Below, piece by piece: positions 22,501 through 32,892 of a stretch of DNA of 64,000 bases (within the stretch, counting starts at the first letter, position 1; each line of letters starts with the position of its first letter). The translations under genes were made by a program, and so were the position numbers. The stretch comes from Strigops habroptila (lineage: Eukaryota; Chordata; Aves; Psittaciformes; Psittacidae): assembly GCF_004027225.2 (NCBI RefSeq), contig NC_044288.2, positions 1,394,719 to 1,458,718 on the forward strand, in the 5' to 3' direction. The notes under the pieces were generated by a model. The model did not search any database. It worked only from the letters and a program-made list of their open reading frames with translations, and was not told the DNA's origin.

Positions 22501-25500
22501 ATGCAGACCAGGAAGAAATACATTTTCCTAACTTTGCTTGCCTCTTGGCTCCTGCTTTTCTTCTTTGGAGGAGACCAGCTGCGCCGTTTTGCTTTCTTTT
22601 CCGAGAGGAAAGCTGAAGCCCAGAGGAACTGGCCCCACTGGACAGATCGGTCCCTCCTCAAAAGCTTTGCGGACCCCGAGGAGCTCCAGAGCGATGGGGA
22701 TCCCCCAGTGCCGTCACCCTGGGAGCGGCGGGCGGCACAGCTGAGCATCTACAAGAACAGCAGGTGCCGGATGGAAACCTGCTTTGACTTCTCCAGATGT
22801 GAGAAGCACGGCTTCAGAGTGTTCACCTACCCCCGGGACAGAGAGCAGCCCATCTCAGAGAGTTACAGCAAGATCCTCACCTCCATTGAGCGCTCTCGCT
22901 ACTACACCCCGAACCCCGAGGAAGCCTGCCTCTTCATCCTCAGCATCGACACACTGGACCGCGACCATCTCTCAGGTCAATACATCCGTAATGTTGATGA
23001 GAAAATCCGTGGCTTCCCACTGTGGAACAGCGGCCGCAACCACCTCATCTTCAACCTCTACTCGGGCACCTGGCCCAATTACACCGAGGACCTGGGTTTT
23101 GACATCGGCCAGGCCATCCTGGCCAAAGCCAGCTTCTACACGGAGAGCTTCAGGCCTGGCTTTGACATCTCCATCCCTCTCTTCCCCAAGGACCACCCGC
23201 AGCGTGGTGGGGAGAGGGGGTGGTTGTACCAGGACTCGGTCCCCCCCAAAAAGAAATACTTGCTGGTGTTCAAGGGGAAGCGGTACCTGACTGGCATCGG
23301 CTCCAGCACCAGGAACGCGCTGCACCACATCCACAATGGGAAGGACATCATCTCGCTCACCACCTGCAAGCACGGCAAGGACTGGGAGAGGCACAAGGAC
23401 ACACGCTGCGACAAGGATAACGTCAACTATGAAAAGTGAGTCGGAGGTGGGGTGGGAAAGGGGATCTGGTGAGGAGGACACCCCACAGATGTCCCTGCCT
23501 CTCTGCTGGGTGCAGCAGTGCCTGTCTGTGGTGGCTGGACATCCAGACGTGGGGAGAGAGGAAAGTTTTGGGCTCTCCTGAAATAATGAGGGTTTCCGTA
23601 GTGGGGAGTGAGGTGCTGATTGTTCAGAGCTTTCCTGTTCTGTATTAAAGTTTGATTAATCTGGCGAGAGCGGCTCTTATCTGCAGTCACTGCAGCCACC
23701 TCTAATACAATTTCCCTTTTCCTAACACTGATGAATGATGCTTTTCTTCTCCCCTCTTCCACCCTCCCCTAACATAAACGTTTCTCTTGGAGATGAGCCT
23801 GAAACATCCCCCACCACTGGTTCCACTAAAACTCCTGCAAAACTGGTGGGTCCTTGGGTATCCCAGTGTGAGCAGCCCTGAGCTCGCCCAGATATGGAGG
23901 GGTGGGGGGGACCCCTGTGTCCCTCCTCACAGGTGGGATAGTGGTAGCAGTGTGTGATGAACTTTGGAAGGAGAATTGGGGGGGCAAAGCTTTGTGAGTT
24001 TGGGGAGCTCCATGCTGCAGGGACGCACACCAGCTCCTTGCCTCCCTGTCCTGCTGCTTGGGACGCGCCACCAGCTGCCCAGTCCAGGGCTGGTAAACAC
24101 AGATCCCATCCCGGTGGTGACACGCAGTTCCCTGTCCCACTGCCTGGGGACATCCTGCAGCCACCCGGCCAGAGAGCAGATGGGGAGAGACTGTGTTGGG
24201 CATCATCCTCAAAGCGTCTTAGGAGGTGCCAGGAGGTAAAAGTGGAGCCGGGGTGCTCTCGGTGCTGGGATTAGCTGGGGCTTTGGGGCAGCTCGGGCAT
24301 CACAGGATGGTGGGAGATGCCATGGGCTGGCAGGACAGGGAGCCCAAGGTCAGCCCCGCAGCATGCCCCGGGGGCGGTGGGCTGGGAAATCCCCTTCTGC
24401 CCAGCCCAAGTAATCCACTAATGCTGTTTCAAGTACAGGGAGATTTACACCTCTGCCAGGACGGCTTTAGGGAGCAGATAGATGGAGAACAGGTGGCACA
24501 GGGCAGTGTGCTTGTGTGTGACCCCAAGTCTCCACCATCCTGTCCACGGGACACCCTGGCAAAAAGCCGTCAGCATCTCCATTGTGCAGGGCCTGCTCTG
24601 CCCAACCTCACACAGGGATTTATGCCCTCCTGAACCGGGACGAGATGTTCCCAAAGCCGGGCAGCCTGATGATGGAGACAGGCAAAGTGAGACCCCAGCT
24701 GCCCCATGGGGATGTCCTTGTTTGCCTGGGGCAGCGGGAGCCGATGCAGTGGAGGGCAGTGTGGAGAGTGTAGGAAGGTCTTGCTGGGAGTTCCATCACC
24801 CTCCTTGTGCCTGGGGGGGCTGCCTAAAACAAACCAGTTCTGTGCCTGGATAAAGGGTGGCTTGTAGCAGTGCTGCAGCCTGGCCCTGCTGTGGGCTGCC
24901 CCTGGTTTAAAGCAATCGGAGCAGGTTGGGAAAAGCTCTCCGGAGCTGATGGGTCCTCGGTGGCACCGTGCCTGGCCAGAGCCACGCAGGGGCCAGGCGG
25001 AGGGAGCGCAGCGGGCGCCTGTCCCAGCTCCTAACAAAACAAGGAAGCCCTGACGGCGGATTACCCGGAAACCGCAGCGCGTCAGGAGCAAAGTGTTTCC
25101 ATCGGGAGGTTCTGGCCCCACAGCCCGGCCGGCGCCAGCCTCCCCACGGTGGCTGCCTGCAAGGGGAGGGTGACCGCGGCCGGGCTGCCCCCCGCCCCGG
25201 GCTCCTCCTGCTGCCCACCCAGCCCCGGCGGTGGGAGCAGCCCCATGGAGGTGCTGGGGGTCACCACAGGCGTTGGGGTCCCCATGAGCGGGTGGCAGCA
25301 GGGGTGCCCCAAGGGTGAGCGCCGGCAGTGGATGTCGCTGCTGCGGTTTCATGGTGCGGGGGGAGATGCCTGGGTCCTGTTTAAGCTGCCCTCACCCCTC
25401 TGGCAGGTCACTCAGCCAGGAGCTGAGGTGTTAAGGAGGCAGGGTGTGCTAATGGGGTTTTCAGCATCCCCATTGGAGACATGGGGGTTGTTCATCTGGT

Positions 25501-28500
25501 GGCGAGTCTTGATTGCAAACCTTTGTGCCTTGGCACTGGGGACAATTTCCCACATCCCAGGGTGCCAGGATGCTGCAAGGTGCTCTAGCGCCCATGGAGG
25601 GGACACATCCTCAACCCCCAGGCTAGACCCAGCCTCACATCCTCACCACGGAGACACCCTTGCCCCTGGGGACCAGCACATTTCAAGCAGCCCTTTGGCC
25701 TCATGCCCACCGCTGGCTGGACCACGCGCACCCCAGGACCCAGCTGCCCCATCCCTCCCTCCCTCCCCTTGGGCAGAACAGATGGGGTCTGTCCCAGCCT
25801 AACACTGGATTTTCCGGCCGGCCGCAGCCGCGCCGCTCCCCACCGGCCGCACAGAAGGGGCTTTCATAGCCCCGCGGTGCGAGCGCGGCCGGGGCGGGGG
25901 GGCCGTGCTGCCTGCGCCCCGCCGCAGCGCCGCGGGAGGCAGGGCTGGTCCTGCCCGGCAAGTCCGGGCACGGCAGAGGAGCGGCCGCAGTTTCGGGCTT
26001 GGGGGTTCAGGCGCCGGCTTTGCGTGTGGTTTCATTACGGGCGGGTGGAGGGAGCTGGGTAATGCCTTCGAAGAACACCAGAGTCCTATCCTGACCCCTC
26101 CTTTCTCAGCAGTGCACGGGTACATCCCTCCATCACCCAAGGTGCCTCTGCTTCACTGGCGTGGTGGAACTAAGGCTTTTTGGAGCCAAATCAGCCCAGA
26201 TTGATCCTAGCACTGCCCTGGGCTGGCGCCTTCCCCCTCGGGAGGGATGCTCATCCTTGCAGGGTGCCAGCGAGACCCCGGATGCTCACGGGTGAGGCCG
26301 AGCCTGACTCCCACCCCATCTCCCATCCCAGGTTTGACTACCAGGAGCTGCTGCACAACTCCACCTTCTGCATCGTGCCCCGGGGCAGGCGCTTGGGCTC
26401 ATTCCGCTTCTTGGAGGCACTGCAGGTACCACGGGGACAGGGGACACCTCTGCCTGGGGCCCGGGGGCTCTGTCCCAGCCTGTGTGGGTCCTGCCGCAGG
26501 CTGCCTGTATCCCTGTGCTGTTGAGTGATGGCTGGGAGCTGCCCTTCGCAGAAGCCATCGACTGGGGCAAAGCTGCCGTCGTGGGCAATGAGAGACTGCT
26601 CCTGCAGGTACCGCGGCCGGATCCTGCCCCGCACTGGACACAAGGGGTCCCTTGGTGTTGATGCCAGTGGTGGAGCACCCAGCCAGTCTTGGGGGTGAAA
26701 CCTCCACAACCCTCCTGTGGGTAGGAGGGTCTCATCCAGCCTGGAGGGGGGGCTCCCACCCCAGCAGCAGCCCTGGGGCATCACTCAGCTCAGGGAGGAG
26801 AGTGTTGAACATCTCCTCAGACCCAAAGCCCCTGGGGGTCCTGGGCCATATCCTGTTCCAGGGAGAGGAGGGGGCAGAGCTGTAGTAGGGCAGTGGCTGA
26901 GGTGTATCCCTTGGGATGGCACAGAGGCAAGGCAGCCCTGCCAGGGGGCTGGGGACACTGAGGTGAGAAACAAGCTCCCCCCCCCTCCCTGGTGGCACAG
27001 ATCCCCTCTGCTGTGCGGTGCATCCATCCGGAGCGTGTGCTGGCTTTCCAGCAGCAGACCCAGTTCCTGTGGGATGCGTACTTCTCCTCTGTGGACAAGA
27101 TCGTGCACACCACTCTGGAGGTGAGCCCCTGCCTTCGAACTTCCCCCCCCACAGCCCCCGGGGTCACAGCCGGGGTGCTGGGAGCATCTCTCCGGCCTCT
27201 GGCAGATCATCAAGGACCGGCTGCTTCAGCACCGCTCCCGTTCCCGCTTCCTCTGGAACACGCTGCCCGGGGGGCTCCTGGCCTTGCCTGACTTCTCCAC
27301 ACACCTCGGGGACTTTCCCTTTTACCACCTGCAGCGCGGTAGGACCCTGCCTGCCCCAGCTGAGCACTGCAAACCCAGTGCATGCCACAACACTCACCCC
27401 TCTCGCTGCCTTTTTCAGGCTCCAGCCCCTCCAAGAAGTTCACAGCTTTAATCCGGGCCACTTCAGCAGCAGGGTCCCCCTCCCAGCCCATCCTCAGGCT
27501 CATCCAAGCTGTCTCTGGGTCCCAGTACTGCGCCCAGGTAGGGGAGCTGAGCCCCGCACTGCTCCTGAGGATGCAGCAGGAGGGGTGGGGCAGGGTCCTG
27601 TGGGCTGGGAAGGGTGCGGGTGTGTTAGGGGTGGGAGGGGGTGTCTGGTGGTGTCACCCACTGTGGTGGTGGGCAGAGCTGTCCCCCAGCCCACTGGGGT
27701 GGATGTGGGACCACCTGGGGTTTATTCAGGTCCAAAGTGCCATGAGATGGTTTTGGGGTGAGTGGGCTGGAGCAGGTCCTGCTGTGGGGTTGGGGAGGGC
27801 TCAACTGTGGCCACTGTGATGGGTCGGCCCAGCCAGACACCCCTGGGCACGCTGGTCCTCTCCCTGCAGATCCTGGTGCTGTGGAGCTGCGAGAAGCCAC
27901 CACCACCGAGTGGGAAATGGCCCCAGACCACCGTGCCTCTGACTGTCATCCAGGGCAGGAGCAAGGTGAGAAGAGCTGGGATACAGGCAGGGAGCTGGGA
28001 CATGGTCGAGGAGCTGGAGCAGCCACCCCATGGCACATCCCAACGCATCTCCTCTCTGTAGGTCAGTGACCGCTTCTTCCCCTACGCGGCCATCCAGACG
28101 GACGCCGTGCTGAGCCTGGATGAGCACACCAGTCTCTCAACCAGTGAGGTGAGGCTGTGGGTGCTCAGCAGTCACCGCAGGGCTGCAGGGAGCTGTGTCT
28201 GCTGTCCCCATGTCCCCGTGCCCAGGGCACACCGCTGGGGGAAGGCAGGGATGGCGCTGAGCCCCCTCCCACAGGTCCCTGCAGCCGAGTGCCAGTCTTC
28301 CCTGTCCCATGCCAGGTAGACTTTGCCTTTGTGGTGTGGCGCAGCTTCCCCGAGCGCATCGTGGGCTTCCCTGCACAGAGCCACTTCTGGGATGCTGAGC
28401 AGAGGCGCTGGGGCTACACCTCCAAGTGGACCAACGAGCTCTCCATTGTCCTCACCACCGCTGCCTTCTACCACAGGTACCCAGCCGTGGAGGGGTGGCG

Positions 28501-28977
28501 GGAGAGGGGACGTGGCCACATCCTGCCTCCTCCCTGTTTCTCCCCAGGTACTATCACAGCCTCTTCACGGAGTACCTGCCAGCGGGGCTGCGGGAGCTGG
28601 TGGACGGCCTGGCCGCCTGCGAGGACATCCTGATGAACATCCTCGTGGCCGCTGTCACCAAGCTGCCGCCCATTAAGGTGACCCAGCGGAAGCAGCACAA
28701 GGAGGCAGTGCCCCAGCAGGTAGGGCGCGAGGACGGGGATGCAGGGACGCCCCTGGTCGGGGAGCAGAGCCCCTCACCCGCATGGTCTCCTCCTGCCAAG
28801 GGGAAGGGCGCAGCCGGTGGTCGGCATTTCTCCCCGCAGCAGGACTGCCTGAACCAGTTGGTGGACTGGTTTGGCTACATGCCCCTCGTGTCCTCCCAGC
28901 TGCGCCTCGACCCCGTCCTCTTCAAGGACCAGGTCTCCATCCTGCGCAAGAAATACCCACACTTGGATAAACCCTGA
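22501..28977 (+). CDS. EXTL1: Exostosin-like 1 glycosyltransferase, eleven coding exons
   Basis: Golgi/ER type II glycosyltransferase of the exostosin family; EXTL1 adds alpha-GlcNAc during heparan sulfate chain elongation. Exons: 22501-23435, 26332-26425, 26500-26607, 27001-27120, 27206-27338, 27419-27537, 27870-27965, 28062-28148, 28316-28476, 28548-28719, 28840-28977; sum 2163 nt, 720 residues (human 676). All junctions are GT/AG and in phase. A cytosolic MQTRKK and signal anchor (about residues 7-24) open the protein. The EXT domain carries [12 protein letters not shown] and [36 protein letters not shown] follows. The C-terminal GT64 domain holds [11 protein letters not shown] (residues 552-562) at the place of the metal-binding DxD-type motif, and [12 protein letters not shown]. 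The end [17 protein letters not shown] is typical. Intron 1 (2.9 kb) contains CpG-rich patches. The final intron is 120 bp and stop-free. Confidence 0.95.
25810..26015. promoter_or_regulatory. CpG-rich patch inside EXTL1 intron 1
   Basis: About 200 bp of dense CpG (GCGAGCGCGGCCGGGGCGG core) within the 2.9-kb intron, about 320 bp ahead of exon 2. It could be an internal promoter or simply microchromosomal GC. No transcript evidence is visible. Confidence 0.3.
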
Positions 28978-29118
28978 GGGCTGCTGGGGATTTGGGTTGG
29001 GGCCAGGGCCGGCTCCGGGTGTCCCATTCCTGGTGCCCCATTCCTGGTGCATGGAGCCCTCCCGGAGTAGCCGGTTACTGCTGACGGGGTTTTACCCGTT
29101 ATTGTGTTTTACCAGTAC

Positions 29119-29124
29119 AATAAA
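29119..29124 (+). terminator. EXTL1 polyadenylation signal AATAAA
   Basis: Canonical hexamer 142 bases past the EXTL1 stop, followed by a GT-rich element near 29130-29165. It defines a compact 3' UTR. Confidence 0.8.
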
Positions 29125-29129
29125 GGTGG

Positions 29130-29620
29130 GTGGAGAGATGGAGGCCATGGGGCTAGCTGTGGGGTTTGGGGAGTGGGCTGTACCCAGTGTGAACACTGGT
29201 GTTTCGTTGCACCAGTGCTTCTGCTGTTGGCAGCCTTCCGGGCGCCCTGGGAATAGCCAGTGTGGCCTCCCAGCCCTCAGCCCCTGGGAAGGGCGAGTCC
29301 TTTGGATTCCTGAGGGCAAACAGAGCGATAAGAGGTGAGAGCAGAGCACCTGTATTCTCCCTCCCCCAGGCTGGGATGGTTCCCCCACAGCTCCAAGCAC
29401 CCCATTGCCTTGCAGCGCTGCCCAAAGAAAGGAAAAGGGTTGTTTCAGCTGCCTTCTCCAGCTGAATAGAAACAGGGAAAATTAAGGCTGCTGGCCTGCG
29501 GCAGCTGCTCTCCTCCAACCACATCGCTGTGGGTCTGTCCCTGATGCCTTTGCTCTTAGCAGACACCCAAGATAACGCTGCCAGACCCAACACCCCCACC
29601 TGCACACCCAGCCCTGTGCT
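29130..29620. other. Convergent EXTL1-SLC30A2 intergenic gap
   Basis: About 500 bp between two opposing poly(A) signals. No gene or repeat seen. Confidence 0.6.
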
Positions 29621-29624
29621 CTAA

Positions 29625-29630
29625 TTTATT
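29625..29630 (-). terminator. SLC30A2 polyadenylation signal AATAAA
   Basis: Minus-strand AATAAA 48 bases beyond the SLC30A2 stop, so the 3' UTR is very short. Confidence 0.7.
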
Positions 29631-29677
29631 TGCCACCATAAACAGTCCCCCTCAGGGCACGAGGGGCTGTGGGAGGC

Positions 29678-31782
29678 TCAGTCACGGGGCGGCTGGCACT
29701 CCCGGCAGTCCTGCATCTCCTCAGAGTAGTTCTCCACCTGGATGGTGGTGGTGTGGAAGTGGAAGGTGCCCTGTAGCCGGGAACTGGCCTCCTCCAGCAC
29801 TTCCTGCGCGCTGGCACCAGCCCCTGCGAGGAGCAGAGGAGGGGATGTTGGGGTGCGGGTGAACCCCGAATCCCTCCCCAGGAAGCAATACTCACTGATG
29901 GCGACGTGCACTGAGAGCAGCGGCTGTGCTGCTGTCAGCGACCAGATGTGGAGGCTGTGCACGGCCTCCACCCCCTGCACCGCCAGCAGCGTCTCCCGCA
30001 CGGCGTTGAAGTCTATCCCTTTGGGGGTGCCTGGGGAGGGAGAGCCCTGAGCGCTGGAGGGACAGGGGCCGTGGCACCCAGGGGTGGCCCTGCAGCCCAG
30101 ATCCCCGTGCTGGGTCCCTACCCTCCATGAGGACAAGGAGAACGTCGCGGAGAATGGTCAGTGTTGTCCCCAGCACCAGTGCAGAGAAAAGGAAGGTGCA
30201 GATGGGATCCACATACTTGTACTCAGGCTGGAAAGTGTGGGAGAGGGTGAGGCCCCTCTGGCAAAATCACCCCATCCCAAATCCCCATTGGCACCAGAGG
30301 GGAGGGGACACAGTCCCCTCTGTCTCATCCCTGTGCCGAGCCAGGGCTGGCTGAAGATGCTCTCCCTGTGTCCCCAGCATCCTTTGTCCCCAGTAGCCAC
30401 CCAGACCTTAAAAAAGATAATGTAGGATGCAATGAGGACGCCAACACTCTGCAGCAGGTCCCCCACGACGTGGACAAAGGCAGCACGGACGCTGGTGTTG
30501 AGCTGCTCACTGGCTGCCCCATGGCTGTGCCGGTGCCCCGTCTGGTGCAGAGCCACCCCCATCCTGCAGGCAGGGCAGAGGTGACATCCCTGGCGCCACT
30601 GGGCACGGGGTGGGGGACAGGGAGGGCGAGAGCCAGGCATACATACACGACATTGACGGCCACGGCGCAGGCGGAGGTGATGAGCATCACACCACCCTCG
30701 ATGTCGTAGTCATCCGAGAGCAGGCGCTGGGCCGCCAGGTAGACCAGGACACCCGTCACCACCCAGATGGAGAGCACGGAGAGCAGGGCCCCCAGGATCT
30801 CTGCAGAGAGCCCCCCCAATTGCTGCTTCACTGCCACCCAAGCCTGAGCACCCTCCTGGCCCTGGCAGTACCAGGGCTTGGGCTGAGCACCCAGCACCCA
30901 TCCCTGGGGTTGCTCCATGCCCATGTACATGGTGCAGAGGCTTTGCCAGGGCTTCCTGCGGTCTGTGGGAGCTGGACAGCAGCCCAAGGGGTGCTGCTGC
31001 CCTGTTACCTGCCCGGTGCCAGCCAAAGTTCATGGTTTTGGTGGGGGGCCGTGAGGACACCCAGAGCGCGAAGAGGCTGATCATGATGCTGGCAAAATCC
31101 GTCAGGAGGTGGGCTGCATCCGTCAGGATGGCCAGGCTGTGCGCCAGATACCCGCCTGTGGAGAAAGGGTCGTGGGGACACTGGGGTGACAGTGGGGGGG
31201 ATCCCCCCCTGAGCTGGGCAGAGATCAGGTCACCCCATACTGCAGTGGGGGGGCCCCACTGGAGTGCTTCAACCCACTGAAAAGCAGTGGGGGGCCTCGC
31301 CTGCACCCGCGGCAGGGAATCGGAGCAAGGGGTGCTGCAGGCAGCAACTTGGGGTGTCCCCGTGGTGAGCCCCCTGCGCAGACCCTGCGGCCGCCACTCA
31401 CCCACAGCTTCCCCAGCCATGAAGAGGAGGCAGATGCCAGCGGCCAGGTAGAGCCTCCTGCGCGCCTGCCGCTGCTGGCCGCGGTGGCCGGTGGCCCCCC
31501 CCGTGTGGCAGTGCTGGCTGCGCCGCGGCCCCAGCGCCAGCGCGGGGGCCTGGTCCTGCACCGCGCCGTGCCCGTCCTTGTGCGCGGCCCCCAGGTAGGA
31601 CCTGCTGCGGGAGGCGTGCTCAGGGTCCGGGCGGTGCAGGGGACCCCGAGCACTACCCCCGGCCCCCGCTCCCCGCCAGAGCCTGCAGGGGACTGCGCCT
31701 GGAGCCCCGCACCACGTCCCGGCCGCCCCTACCCGCCTGCGCCCGGGCTCAGCAGGTGCCGCTCCTCCTCGCCTGCTGCCAT
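29678..31782 (-). CDS. SLC30A2: Zinc transporter 2 (ZnT2), eight coding exons
   Basis: Cation-diffusion-facilitator zinc/proton exchanger that loads zinc into vesicles and lysosomes; in mammals needed for zinc in milk. Exons on the minus strand: 31782-31733, 31604-31402, 31155-31009, 30800-30647, 30563-30407, 30227-30122, 30030-29896, 29823-29678; 1098 nt, 365 residues (human 372), all in phase. Transport-site residues are present in TM2 ([13 protein letters not shown]) and TM5 ([13 protein letters not shown]). The cytosolic histidine loop is [10 protein letters not shown]. The C-terminal domain runs from [21 protein letters not shown] to the end CRECQPPRD, which resembles human CQACQGPSD. 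Exon 2 starts at a tandem acceptor CAGCAG; using the first site gives GRSYLGAA. Its neighbour EXTL1 converges on it; TRIM63 lies upstream in the same orientation. Confidence 0.95.
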
Positions 31783-31836
31783 CGTCCTGCGGCGCGGGTG
31801 ACCCGGAGTGTGGCCCGTGTGGAGCGCCGGGGTCCC

Positions 31837-31843
31837 GTGTGCA
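31837..31843 (-). promoter_or_regulatory. Candidate metal-response element upstream of SLC30A2
   Basis: Minus-strand TGCACAC, matching the MTF-1 core TGCRCNC, 55 bases ahead of the SLC30A2 ATG in a GC-rich region. Mammalian zinc transporters are MTF-1 targets. A seven-base match alone is weak. Confidence 0.3.
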
Positions 31844-31949
31844 GAGGAGGCCGGAGCAGGGAGGGCACGGCCGGGCCGGCCGCAAGGCGGCTGCAGCGCT
31901 CGCCCCGCACCCAGGGCGCTGCTCTGGGACCCGCTGTGGGTACCCCTCG

Positions 31950-32890
31950 GGAGCCATGCGCCAGGGCATGGGTGCAGCCCCCGAGGATGGAGCATTCCCC
32001 TGTCCTCCCCTCCAAAGGCACCCGGTGACCCCCTCCCTGCTCCGCCAGTTCATATCCAGCCATGTCACCCCCCAGCAGTGACCCCTGCCCAGCGCCCCGG
32101 GTGAGGAGCACCATTTCCCCCGGGGTTAATTGCACCACTTTGGGTGCTGCCTCAGTTTCCCCTTGGCCAGATGCCGAGCGGGAAACTGGCAGATCAATGC
32201 CAAGGCCATCCCCGTTCTGGGGGGGGGGGGACTGGCACAGCCCAGAGCATCCTCAGTCCTCTGCCACATCCCCAAGCCTGGGCAAGCACTGGCCCTGGGC
32301 ATCCCATCAGCAGGAGATAAATCCTGCCAGGTGCTGGCCTGTGCCACCTCTGGGCAGGCAGCCAGCGCTGCCAGAGGTGCTAATGAGCCTGAAAATGAAG
32401 CGCTGGACCAGGAAGCATCCCTCTGCTGTGCCGGATGCTGGCAGGGACACCAGCAATGGTACCAGCCTGGCAAACCCGCCTGCATCCCCAGTGCCCATCA
32501 TGGGGCTTGTCAAGCCAAGAAAAAGAGGCGAAGCAAACAAACATGCCCAAAACACCAGTTTTCTTTACAAAGTACACAAAATTTAAATCTATGACAATTA
32601 TATACAAAACAATGAAGATACAAAATGTGCGGAATTGTCCTGTTTGCACCCATATAGAAAAGTGTTCTGTGCTGAAGCAGGTGCTGGCTTGTGAGGCCAC
32701 CAGACCCCATGGTGCTTCCCCCCTGTTCTGAGTCCCGTCGACGGACATCCTGCACCCGTGACGTTCCTCCCGTGCTGGCAATGCCACTGCGGCTACTGGG
32801 GAGCTACCAGGGGAGAGGATGGAGGGATCAAGGGGGGGTCTCATTCCCCCAAAGCTCCCCCATAGGTTCTTGAGGGTCCTGGGAAGGTGG
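31950..32890. other. SLC30A2 upstream region and TRIM63 3' UTR
   Basis: The left part is SLC30A2 promoter-side sequence; the right part (about 32540-32890) is AT-richer toward 32570-32640 and probably TRIM63 3' UTR. I found no canonical AATAAA for TRIM63. A poly(G) run of ten lies at 32220-32229. Confidence 0.4.
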
Positions 32891-32892
32891 GG

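Noticed and set aside
30710-32068. 452-codon minus-strand open frame
   Set aside because: It reads through SLC30A2 exon 2 and introns; only the parts bounded by splice sites match the zinc transporter family.
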